DNA of 6,122 nt, from the NCBI GenBank assembly GCA_903909415.1, contig CAIVVS010000090.1, forward strand, positions 1 through 6,122. The letters are read 5' to 3'. Origin of the DNA: an uncultured Pseudomonadota bacterium. GTDB lineage: Bacteria; Pseudomonadota; Gammaproteobacteria; Burkholderiales; SG8-39. Below, piece by piece: positions 1-6,122 of this stretch (within the stretch, counting starts at the first letter, position 1; the number at the start of each line of letters is the position of its first letter). A program made the translations under genes and the position numbers. Below the pieces are notes generated by a model that saw only the letters and a list, made by a program, of their open reading frames with translations, was not told the DNA's origin and searched no databases.

Positions 1-2
1 AG

Positions 3-1085
3 TTCACCGAGGTCGGCTACGTCGGCCGCGACGTGGACACCATCATCCGCGACCTGGTCGAGATCGCGATCAAGGGCGCCCGCGAGCAGGCGGTGCGCCG
101 GGTGCGCGCGCGCGCCGAGGACGCCGCCGAGGACCGCATCCTCGACGCGCTGCTGCCGCCGGCGCGGGTGCCGGGCACCGGCGAACCGCTGCGCGATGAC
201 GGCGGCACGCGCCAGAAATTCAGGAAGAAGCTGCGCGAGGGCGAACTGGACGACAAGGAAATCGAGCTGGAGGTCGCGGCCGCGCAGCCCCACATGGAGA
301 TCCTCACCCCGCCCGGTATGGAGGACTTCACCCAGCAGCTGCAGGGCGTGCTGCAGAACATGGGCGCGGGCCGCCGCAAGCTGCGCAAGCTGAAGGTGGC
401 CGAGGCGCTGCGCCTGCTGACCGACGAGGAGGCCGGCAAGCTGGTGAACGACGAGGACCTGCGCGCGCAGGCGCTGGCCAACGCCGAGCAGAACGGCATC
501 GTGTTCCTGGACGAGATCGACAAGATCACTTCGCGCTCCGATGGTTCTGGTGCCTCGGGCGCGGATGTGTCGCGCCAGGGCGTGCAGCGCGACCTGCTGC
601 CCCTGGTGGAGGGCACCACGGTCAGCACCAAGCACGGCATGGTGCGCACCGACCACATCCTGTTCATCGCCAGCGGCGCCTTCCACCTCGCGCGGCCTTC
701 GGACCTGATCCCGGAGCTGCAGGGGCGCTTCCCGATACGCGTCGAGCTGGAGTCGCTCACGGTGGCGGACTTCGAGCGCATCCTCACCGGCACGGATGCC
801 TGCCTCACGCGCCAGTACCAGGCGCTGCTGGCGACCGAAGGCGTGGGCGTGGGCTTCGCGCCGGAGGGCATTCGACGGCTGGCCGAGATCGCGCATGCGG
901 TGAACGAGAAGACCGAGAACATCGGCGCGCGCCGCTTGCACACGGTGATGGAAAAGCTGCTCGAGGACCTGTCCTTCGCCGCCGGCAGGCAGGGCGGGCA
1001 GGACATCGTGGTCGATGCGGCCTATGTGGACGAGCGCCTGGCCGACCTGGCCCAGAGCGAGAATCTCGCGCGCTACGTGCTCTGA
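3..1085 (+). CDS. hslU: ATP-dependent protease ATPase subunit HslU, 5'-truncated by window edge
   Basis: HslU is the hexameric AAA+ unfoldase that feeds substrates into the HslV peptidase in the cytoplasm. The visible 360 residues begin at the central pore region: the GYVG pore loop is encoded at 15-26. Compared with the 443-residue E. coli protein, roughly the first 80 residues, including the Walker A loop, lie upstream of the window. The intermediate (I) domain follows, with [16 protein letters not shown] near 220-265. Walker B (IVFLDEIDK) is at about 498-524, sensor 1 ([10 protein letters not shown]) starts near 654, and the sensor 2 segment IGARRLHT is at 921-944. The C-terminus RYVL, which docks into HslV, matches the family's usual R-[FY]-[IV]-L ending. 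There is no frameshift or missing motif in the visible part. hslV is expected immediately upstream. The last 13 bases overlap the 3' end of the opposite-strand CWC gene. Identification is very secure. Confidence 0.97.
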   Translation, partial: FTEVGYVGRDVDTIIRDLVEIAIKGAREQAVRRVRARAEDAAEDRILDALLPPARVPGTGEPLRDDGGTRQKFRKKLREGELDDKEIELEVAAAQPHMEILTPPGMEDFTQQLQGVLQNMGAGRRKLRKLKVAEALRLLTDEEAGKLVNDEDLRAQALANAEQNGIVFLDEIDKITSRSDGSGASGADVSRQGVQRDLLPLVEGTTVSTKHGMVRTDHILFIASGAFHLARPSDLIPELQGRFPIRVELESLTVADFERILTGTDACLTRQYQALLATEGVGVGFAPEGIRRLAEIAHAVNEKTENIGARRLHTVMEKLLEDLSFAAGRQGGQDIVVDAAYVDERLADLAQSENLARYVL

Positions 1086-1309
1086 GCGGTGCCCGCCGGC
1101 GCGCCGGCCCGTTCCTTGCTGATGGCCGCGAGGCAGGCCGGGCACCAGCAGGTCGCGCCTGGCGCGGGTGAGGCCACCGGCGGATAGGCCATGCACCAGC
1201 ACGGCCGGGCCTGGCCCCGGGCGGGCGCCAGCGCCCCGCAGCCGAATGCCGCGCCACAGCGCGGACAGGTGCTGTTCGGCGCGACGCGGCCCGGTTCAGG
1301 CGTGGCCAC
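1073..1309 (-). CDS. Small cysteine-rich CWC-type protein, GTG start
   Basis: This is a 78-residue protein with eight cysteines: C15 and C18 (CPRC), C24 (FGCG), C37 and C39 (CWC), and C54, C56 and C59 (CWCPAC). The pattern CPRCGA.FGCG...CWC...PP...CWCPACL resembles the Cys-rich CWC family, whose biochemical role is not known to me. Paired CxC/CxxC motifs suggest metal binding, which is inference. There is no signal peptide or membrane segment. I chose the GTG at 1309 because AAGGA (minus strand, 1319-1315) lies 5 bases upstream, with a second AAGGAGG at 1328-1322. No ATG precedes the conserved part except one far inside the sigma gene. The start overlaps the end of the anti-sigma gene by 14 bases, and the stop lies inside the 3' end of hslU. 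It is therefore probably co-translated as the third gene of the sigma operon. The reading frame and family are well supported; the exact start is less so. Confidence 0.8.
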   Translation of the reverse strand: MATPEPGRVAPNSTCPRCGAAFGCGALAPARGQARPCWCMAYPPVASPAPGATCWCPACLAAISKERAGAPAGTAQST

Positions 1310-1535
1310 GGCTGTCCTTGCCCTCCTTGCCGTCCTCACCGACCGGCGGCTCCAGCGGCCCGGGATAGTGGGCCATGGCACGGCGAAGGAAGGCCAGTTG
1401 CTTCTCGGTCCGCGTGCAGGCGTCGCAGATCGCGGTATGCAGGCGCAGCGACACCCGCTCGCCGAAGTTGAGCGACCGGTCCAGGGCCTGCGACTGCAGG
1501 CGGCTGGCCTGCTTGCAACTGAGTCGTATTGGCAT
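1296..1535 (-). CDS. Soluble ZAS-type (zf-HC2) anti-sigma factor
   Basis: This 79-residue protein carries the zinc-binding anti-sigma signature: C7, then H33-x3-C37-x2-C40 (HTAICDAC). It resembles the short zf-HC2 proteins that follow ECF sigma genes in betaproteobacteria, with the typical flow SCK-A-L-SQA-DR-L-FGER--LRLH--IC--C. In that family zinc and the cysteines hold the sigma factor inactive, and oxidation can release it; here that is inference. There is no transmembrane helix, so it acts in the cytoplasm. The ATG at 1535 lies 6 bases after the sigma stop codon. The sigma TAG stop is embedded in the purine-rich GGATAGGAC before this ATG, which points to translational coupling. The C-terminal 20 residues are charged and glycine-rich and probably disordered. 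It also overlaps the next gene by 14 bases. Confidence 0.88.
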   Translation of the reverse strand: MPIRLSCKQASRLQSQALDRSLNFGERVSLRLHTAICDACTRTEKQLAFLRRAMAHYPGPLEPPVGEDGKEGKDSRGHA

Positions 1536-1541
1536 GTCGTC

Positions 1542-2162
1542 CTATCCGGCCCGTGCCGGTTCGCCGGCAAACCACCCCTGTTCCAGGCACGCGCGCAGGG
1601 CCATGCGCGCCCGGTACAGCAGCACCCAGCAATTGGACGCGGATATTGCCATTTCCTTACAGATCTCGTCGGTCTCCATGCCCATGACTTCGCGCATGGC
1701 GAAGGCCCGGGCGGTGTTGGCCGGCAGGCCCCTGAGGCAGCGCTCCAGCGCTTCGAAGAACTTCTTCTCGTCCAGCGCGGCGTCGGGGCGCACCCAGGGC
1801 CCGGGCGGGTCCACGTAGTGGCCGTTGTCGACGAACAGCGCGTCCATGTCGTCGGTGCTGAACTCGCCCGAGGCGGATGCCTGATCTTCGAGGCGGGTCT
1901 CGCGGCGCGCTCGCCGGAAGTGGTCGATCACCTTGTGCTTGAGGATGCCGATCAGCCAGGTGCGCACCGAGGACTGCCCGGCGAAGCGCGCCGCGCCGGT
2001 GATCGCGGCCAGCAGGGTGTCCTGCACGATGTCCTCGGCCAGCGCCGTGTCGCGCAACTGCAACAGGGCGAATTTGAGCAGGTGGGGGCGGTGCGCCTCG
2101 AGTTCAAGCGGCGTCGGCGGGCTGGGCTGGTTGTTTGCGGGGGAAGGGCGGGATGCGGCCAT
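1542..2162 (-). CDS. ECF-type RNA polymerase sigma factor
   Basis: This 206-residue protein has the two ECF domains. Region 2 spans about residues 22-90, with EDIVQDTLLAAI at 43-54 and the DNA-melting segment FAGQSSVRTWLIGILKHKVIDHFRR near 60-84. Region 4 spans about 134-195, with LPANTARAF and a helix-turn-helix ending in CWVLLYRARMALR. A 40-residue acidic/aromatic linker between them (DDMDALFVDNGHYVDPPGPW) is typical of the betaproteobacterial/neisserial RpoE-like group that pairs with small ZAS anti-sigma proteins. It directs RNA polymerase to a stress regulon whose genes cannot be read from this window. The first 18 residues are Pro/Ser/Ala-rich and precede the conserved domain. The ATG at 2162 has no strong ribosome binding site, so the start is the least certain point. 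It is the first gene of a three-gene operon and is divergent from hsp20. Confidence 0.93.
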   Translation of the reverse strand: MAASRPSPANNQPSPPTPLELEAHRPHLLKFALLQLRDTALAEDIVQDTLLAAITGAARFAGQSSVRTWLIGILKHKVIDHFRRARRETRLEDQASASGEFSTDDMDALFVDNGHYVDPPGPWVRPDAALDEKKFFEALERCLRGLPANTARAFAMREVMGMETDEICKEMAISASNCWVLLYRARMALRACLEQGWFAGEPARAG

Positions 2163-2203
2163 CGGTCGGAATCAGCGCTGCCATGTTCGATGCGCGAAGC
2201 CTA

Positions 2204-2231
2204 CTTGAATTGATCCGCGGTTGCCCCATCT
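2204..2231 (+). promoter_or_regulatory. Sigma-32 (heat-shock) promoter of hsp20
   Basis: CTTGAA at 2204-2209 and CCCCAT at 2224-2229 (followed by CT) are separated by 14 bases. This closely matches the known RpoH consensus CTTGAAA - 11 to 16 bases - CCCCATnT. The predicted transcript start is near 2236, giving a leader of roughly 80 bases before the hsp20 ATG. The downstream gene encodes a small heat-shock protein, a classic RpoH target, which strongly supports the call. The element lies 42 bases upstream of the divergent sigma-factor gene start. Confidence 0.88.
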
Positions 2232-2246
2232 TCCTTGCCATGGGAA

Positions 2247-2263
2247 GCATGCGAGAGGCATGC
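2247..2263 (+). promoter_or_regulatory. Inverted repeat / hairpin in the hsp20 leader
   Basis: GCATGC at 2247-2252 and GCATGC at 2258-2263 flank the loop GAGAG, so the leader RNA could form a 6-bp stem just inside the transcript predicted from the sigma-32 promoter. Heat-shock leaders sometimes contain RNA thermometers, but this stem does not involve the ribosome binding site at 2303-2307. Because GCATGC is itself a palindrome, the pair could equally be two copies of a protein-binding site. The function is unknown. Confidence 0.35.
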
Positions 2264-2302
2264 GCCGCAGTGAAGGCCCCGAACCCGAATCCGAAACCGC
2301 TT

Positions 2303-2307
2303 GGAGG
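2303..2307 (+). promoter_or_regulatory. Ribosome binding site of hsp20
   Basis: GGAGG at 2303-2307 decides between two in-frame ATGs. The ATG at 2310 would leave only 2 bases of spacing, while the ATG at 2316 has 8 bases and is the better start. Confidence 0.8.
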
Positions 2308-2315
2308 AAATGACC

Positions 2316-3817
<1,502 letters not shown>

Positions 3818-3840
3818 ACCCCGTGCTGCATGCGCGAGGG

Positions 3841-3854
3841 GCGGCGCACGCCGC
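3841..3854. terminator. Small GC hairpin between convergent argB and M15 peptidase genes
   Basis: GCGGC and GCCGC flank a GCAC loop within the 38-base gap between two convergent genes. It could end transcription in either direction, but it lacks a T-run and the stem is only 5 bp, so it is a weak candidate. Confidence 0.3.
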
Positions 3855-3855
3855 T

Positions 3856-4344
3856 TCAGGCCGGCGGATTGCCCCGCTGGTTACCATCGGGGTCGCACAG
3901 TCCGGCGAGGTAGCCCTGCCTGCCGTCGTAGATGGACAGGGTGCGCCGGCGCGGCGCGGGGCTGAACGACAGGTGCACCCAGCGCCCGAACTCCAGGATG
4001 CACTGGTCGAACACGATGTGCGAATCGCGGATCGCGCGCGCCACGTCCATCGGGTCGCCGAAGGCCGCGCAGGTGAAGTCTGCCGCGAGCCCCTGGCAAT
4101 GCTGCGAGCTGGCGGTGCCGCCGACCGCGGCATTGAGTTCCGGGCTGCGGTAGCCGCTGGACAGCGCGATGGGCGCGCCGAGCAGGGCCTGTACCTGCTC
4201 GAGGCCGCCAGCAAGGCGCGCGAGGTTGGGCAGCAGCTCGTCCGGCGGCGTGTTCACGATGCCGCGCCGCTGCGCGGTGTCCGACGCGCACAGCAGCGCC
4301 AGGCTGAAGCCGGGGGTGAGTTGCCTGTCGTGCGCGGGTTCCAC
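3856..4344 (-). CDS. Peptidase M15A-type protein (D-Ala-D-Ala carboxypeptidase-like)
   Basis: This 162-residue protein is similar to the peptidase M15 family 3 domain, zinc enzymes that cut peptidoglycan peptides. The whole protein is the domain. A family-typical N-terminal part (SDTAQRRGIVNTPP, residues 21-34) is followed by LSSGYRSPELNAAVGG at 61-76, SQHCQGLAADF at 80-90 with the predicted zinc ligands H82 and D89, and EFGRWVHLSF at 118-127 with the third ligand H124 and a likely general base E118. No signal peptide is visible, so export, if any, would need another route; phage endolysins and some chromosomal homologues share this layout. The start is GTG at 4344. There is no ribosome binding site, but a TAGAAT box ends 7 bases before the GTG, which suggests a leaderless message. 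The gene lies on the opposite strand between argB and the HAD gene. The active site looks intact; the substrate is inferred. Confidence 0.85.
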   Translation of the reverse strand: MEPAHDRQLTPGFSLALLCASDTAQRRGIVNTPPDELLPNLARLAGGLEQVQALLGAPIALSSGYRSPELNAAVGGTASSQHCQGLAADFTCAAFGDPMDVARAIRDSHIVFDQCILEFGRWVHLSFSPAPRRRTLSIYDGRQGYLAGLCDPDGNQRGNPPA

Positions 4345-4351
4345 GCCGCGG

Positions 4352-4357
4352 ATTCTA
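4352..4357 (-). promoter_or_regulatory. Candidate -10 box directly before the M15 peptidase GTG
   Basis: TAGAAT on the minus strand (4357 to 4352) is followed by 7 bases and then the GTG start. Transcription from it would begin at or within a base or two of the start codon. No good -35 is visible; the 29-base gap to the divergent HAD gene puts any -35 inside that gene's first codons. Confidence 0.45.
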
Positions 4358-4373
4358 TCGGGGCAGGGCCGCG

Positions 4374-5099
4374 ATGAGCGCGCCGCTGTGGATCTTCGAC
4401 CTGGACAACACGCTGCACGACGCGCGGCCGCACATCTTCCCGCAGATCAACCGCGCGATGACCGAGTACATCCGCGACCATGTCGGAGGCGGGCAAGGCG
4501 ACGCGCATGGTGACGCGCGTGGTGATGACCGGGGCCGCATGACCCTGGAGCAGGCGGGCGAACTGCGCACGCATTACTGGCGAACCTATGGCGCGACGCT
4601 GGCGGGGCTGGTCCGCCACCACGGCGTGCATCCGCCGCACTTCCTCTGGCACACCCACCAGTTCGAGTCGCTCGAGCGCATGGTGGTGGCCGAGCGCGGC
4701 CTGCGCCAGGTGCTCGCGCGCCTGCCGGGGCGCAAGGTGATCCTGTCCAATGCGCCCACCCATTACGCGCAGGCGGTGATCGGCATCCTCGGCATCGGCC
4801 CCTTGTTCGACGCGGTCTATTGCATGGAGCAGATGCGTTTCCGTCCCAAGCCCGATCCCTCGGCGCTGCGCATGGTGCTGCGCGCCGAGGGTGTAGCGCC
4901 GCGCCGCGCGGTGCTGGTCGAGGACACGCTCGCCAACCTGCGCTCGGCGCGCCGGCTGGGCGTGCGCAGCGTCTGGATCAGCAGCCAGGCGGCGGTGCCG
5001 CGCTGGGTGGACGCGCGCCTGCGCTCCGTCCTGGACCTGCCGGGGATCGCGCGCAGGTTCCGCACCTACGTTCCGGGCAGGCGTGGCACGGAATGCTAG
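4374..5099 (+). CDS. HAD-superfamily hydrolase, pyrimidine 5'-nucleotidase type
   Basis: This 241-residue phosphatase of the haloacid dehalogenase superfamily is related to the Sdt1-like pyrimidine 5'-nucleotidases, which dephosphorylate nucleoside monophosphates. Motif I is DLDNT with nucleophile D9 and acid D11, motif II is ILSNAP with S125, motif III is FRPKPD with K159, and motif IV is VEDTLANL with E183/D184. All catalytic positions are intact. A helical cap lies between motifs I and II. It contains an unusual Gly/Asp/Arg-rich stretch, residues 38-55, built from a 12-base tandem repeat. The ATG at 4374 has AGGG 5 bases upstream. It is divergent from the M15 peptidase gene, with 29 bases between them, and precedes slmA by 71 bases. 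In betaproteobacteria this gene commonly sits between argB and slmA. The exact substrate cannot be decided from sequence. Confidence 0.9.
   Translation: MSAPLWIFDLDNTLHDARPHIFPQINRAMTEYIRDHVGGGQGDAHGDARGDDRGRMTLEQAGELRTHYWRTYGATLAGLVRHHGVHPPHFLWHTHQFESLERMVVAERGLRQVLARLPGRKVILSNAPTHYAQAVIGILGIGPLFDAVYCMEQMRFRPKPDPSALRMVLRAEGVAPRRAVLVEDTLANLRSARRLGVRSVWISSQAAVPRWVDARLRSVLDLPGIARRFRTYVPGRRGTEC
4497..4532 (+). repeat. Three-unit 12-bp in-frame tandem repeat within the HAD gene
   Basis: The units GGCGACGCGCAT, GGTGACGCGCGT and GGTGATGACCGG encode GDAH, GDAR and GDDR (residues 42-53). Units 1 and 2 differ at two positions; unit 3 is more diverged. The repeat keeps the reading frame and adds a flexible, charged loop to the cap domain. 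Confidence 0.75.
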
Positions 5100-5110
5100 C
5101 AAGCACTCAC
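5099..5110. promoter_or_regulatory. Possible SlmA-like operator half-conserved site upstream of slmA
   Basis: GCAAGCACTCAC matches the E. coli SlmA-binding palindrome GTGAGTACTCAC at 9 of 12 positions, with the right half (ACTCAC) perfect. It lies 61 bases before the slmA ATG and just upstream of the candidate -10 at 5120-5125. The left half is degraded, so this is only a candidate for self-regulation. Confidence 0.25.
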
Positions 5111-5119
5111 CTTGAGGCC

Positions 5120-5125
5120 TAGAAT
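5120..5125 (+). promoter_or_regulatory. Candidate -10 box of slmA promoter
   Basis: TAGAAT lies 46 bases before the slmA ATG in the 71-base gap after the HAD gene. It is the same hexamer seen before argB and the M15 gene. No clear -35 accompanies it, so slmA may use this promoter, read-through from the HAD gene, or both. Confidence 0.4.
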
Positions 5126-5170
5126 CGGGGCTGTCGCAGGTTTGTCATTCGTAGCGAGCAAGGAGACACC

Positions 5171-5758
5171 ATGCCCCCCAAGCGCACCGGCGAACGCCGG
5201 TTGCAGATCCTTCAGACCCTCGCCGAAATGCTGCAGGACCCCAAGGGCGAGAAGATCACCACCGCGCTGCTGGCCAAGAAGCTGGACGTCTCGGAGGCCG
5301 CGCTCTACCGGCACTTCGCCAGCAAGGCGCAGATGTTCGAGGGCCTGATCGAGTTCATCGAGAATTCGCTGTTCGGGCTGGTGAACAAGATCGAGACCGA
5401 GCAGGAACCGGGCGACAAGCAGGTCGCCGCCATCATCGCGATGCTGCTGGGCTTTGCCGAGCGCAACCCGGGCATGACGCGGGTGCTCACCGGTGACGCG
5501 CTGGTGAACGAGGACCCGCGGCTGCAGGCGCGCATCAACCAGTTGATGGACCGGCTGGAGGCGAGCGTGAAGCAGGCGCTGCGCCTGGGCGTGGCGCAGG
5601 CCGCGACCGGTGCGAATCCCGGTGGCGCCGTGGACCATGGCGCGCAGGCCAACCTGATCGTCTGCTACGTGCTGGGACGCTGGCACCAGTACGCCAAGAG
5701 CGGTTTCAAGCGGATGCCGGCCGAGGGCCTGGACAAGCAGCTGCCGTTCCTGACGTGA
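5171..5758 (+). CDS. slmA: Nucleoid occlusion factor SlmA (TetR family)
   Basis: SlmA binds specific chromosomal sites and, when DNA-bound, blocks FtsZ assembly so that the septum does not form over the nucleoid. The 195-residue protein aligns with E. coli SlmA (198 residues) throughout. The TetR-type helix-turn-helix is at about 29-49 (ITTALLAKKLDVSEAALYRHF), followed by the strongly conserved SKAQMFEGLIEFIE, LLGFAERNPGMTRVLTGDAL (93-111) and RLQARINQLMDRLEA. The C-terminal helices are more divergent, as is usual for betaproteobacterial members. The ATG at 5171 has a good ribosome binding site (AAGGAG at 5160-5165, 5 bases away). It follows the HAD gene on the same strand. Identification is by conserved core segments and the argB-HAD-slmA neighbourhood. 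Confidence 0.94.
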   Translation: MPPKRTGERRLQILQTLAEMLQDPKGEKITTALLAKKLDVSEAALYRHFASKAQMFEGLIEFIENSLFGLVNKIETEQEPGDKQVAAIIAMLLGFAERNPGMTRVLTGDALVNEDPRLQARINQLMDRLEASVKQALRLGVAQAATGANPGGAVDHGAQANLIVCYVLGRWHQYAKSGFKRMPAEGLDKQLPFLT

Positions 5759-5789
5759 CCGGCTGGGCCGGCAGGAAAATATTCAATTA

Positions 5790-5810
5790 AAACAGCCACT
5801 TAGGCTGTTT
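5790..5810. terminator. Bidirectional terminator between slmA and the MoeB/ThiF-family gene
   Basis: AAACAGCC (5790-5797) pairs perfectly with GGCTGTTT (5803-5810) around the loop ACTTA. On the plus strand the stem itself ends in TTT, then CTGG. On the minus strand it is followed by a much better tract (TTTTAATTGAATATTTT), so it should stop the leftward adenylyltransferase gene efficiently and slmA at least partly. Confidence 0.82.
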
Positions 5811-5829
5811 CTGGCCCGTTTTCGCCGGT

Positions 5830-6122
5830 TCAGGCGCGGTGGGCGTGCCCGGCCGCGCTGCCGCACACCCGGCACGCCGGATCGCGCGGCACGCGCATCG
5901 AACGCCACTCCATGGTGAGTGCATCCAGCAACACCAGGCGTCCTGCCAGCGTCCTGCCCACGCCGGTCAGGCACTTGATCGCCTCTGCCGCCTGCATGGT
6001 GCCGATGATGCCGGTGAGCGGTGCGAACACCCCCATCACCGCGCAGCGCATCTCCTCGAACTCGCCCTCGGCCGGGAACAGGCACTCATAGCAGGGGCTG
6101 GCCGGATCGCGCGGATCGAACA
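5830..6122 (-). CDS. MoeB/ThiF/HesA-family sulfur-carrier adenylyltransferase, C-terminal part
   Basis: The last 96 residues of an E1-like enzyme are visible; its start is beyond the right edge. Members activate the C-terminal glycine of a small sulfur-carrier protein (MoaD, ThiS or similar) as an acyl-adenylate, for molybdopterin or thiazole synthesis. Visible signs are PRDPASPCYECLFP with the first zinc CxxC, the C of MRCAVMGVFAPL aligning with the catalytic cysteine of MoeB (C187 in E. coli), the GIIGTMQAAEAIK helix, the GRLVLLDALTMEWR strand, and the second zinc pair in DPACRVCG. The ending AGHAHRA is slightly longer than in E. coli MoeB. The ATP-binding Rossmann part is not in the window, so MoeB versus ThiF cannot be decided, and no symbol is given. 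It ends at the bidirectional terminator. Confidence 0.92.
   Translation of the reverse strand, partial: FDPRDPASPCYECLFPAEGEFEEMRCAVMGVFAPLTGIIGTMQAAEAIKCLTGVGRTLAGRLVLLDALTMEWRSMRVPRDPACRVCGSAAGHAHRA

Noticed and set aside
17..1006. Long open frame antisense to hslU
   Set aside because: Ser/Arg-rich composition with no motif; it mirrors the codon bias of hslU, which is unambiguous.
1095..1108. Perfect 14-base palindrome GCCGGCGCGCCGGC after hslU
   Set aside because: It lies within the CWC coding sequence (Arg-Ala-Gly-Ala-Pro-Ala-Gly), has no T-run, and such palindromes are expected in GC-rich DNA; a role as hslU terminator is possible but unsupported.
1310..1570. Upstream extension of the CWC frame to an ATG at 1570
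   Set aside because: The extra residues are Arg/Pro/Ser-rich shadow sequence of the anti-sigma gene; conservation begins near the GTG at 1309.
1191..2213. 340-codon plus-strand frame across the sigma operon
   Set aside because: It is antisense to three genes that each carry family motifs; its own sequence shows no domain or ribosome binding site.
5915..5926. GTGAGTGCATCC, partial resemblance to the SlmA site, inside the MoeB/ThiF-family gene
   Set aside because: Only one half of the palindrome is kept and it lies within conserved coding sequence; chance match is likely.
5783..6085. Alternative minus-strand frame over the MoeB/ThiF-family C-terminus
   Set aside because: Its translation has no motif, whereas the frame ending at 5830 reads conserved CxxC, APL-G-IG and DPAC-VCG segments through to the window edge.

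Overview
The window is GC-rich DNA (about two thirds G+C by eye) from a proteobacterium, most likely a betaproteobacterium. The main reasons are the gene set argB, a pyrimidine-5'-nucleotidase-type HAD phosphatase and slmA in that order, and an ECF sigma factor followed by a tiny soluble zinc-binding anti-sigma protein. Both are arrangements I associate with betaproteobacteria. Nothing looks phage- or transposon-derived, and no tRNA, rRNA or CRISPR array was seen. Genes are tightly packed: the longest stretch without a gene is about 180 bases (2754-2935), and it holds a strong terminator and the argB leader.

Left part (1-2315): the 3' four fifths of hslU (unfoldase of the HslUV protease) runs rightward and ends at 1085. 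Its last 13 bases overlap, tail to tail, a three-gene leftward operon at 2162-1073: an ECF sigma factor, a 79-residue ZAS-type anti-sigma factor, and a 78-residue cysteine-rich CWC-type protein. The third gene has a GTG start, overlaps both neighbours and is easily missed.

Middle (2163-3855): divergent from the sigma gene is a small heat-shock protein (Hsp20) with a near-consensus sigma-32 promoter and a strong ribosome binding site. It is closed by a strong hairpin/T-run terminator. Next is argB, which commits N-acetylglutamate to arginine synthesis.

Right part (3856-6122): a leftward M15A-type peptidase gene sits between argB and the HAD gene. It is separated from the divergent HAD gene by 29 bases and may be read from a leaderless transcript. 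The HAD phosphatase carries a short 12-base tandem repeat expansion. slmA (nucleoid occlusion regulator of FtsZ) follows with its own leader. A bidirectional terminator separates it from the 3' end of a leftward MoeB/ThiF-family adenylyltransferase that runs off the window.

Functionally this is mostly housekeeping: protein quality control (hslU, hsp20), a probable stress-response sigma circuit between them, arginine synthesis, nucleotide clean-up, division control and sulfur-carrier activation. The least ordinary elements are the sigma/anti-sigma/CWC cassette, the sigma-32 promoter packed against the sigma gene, the peptidase inserted in the argB-HAD-slmA block, the repeat in the HAD protein, and a possible SlmA-like site upstream of slmA. 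I see no convincing wholly new system.
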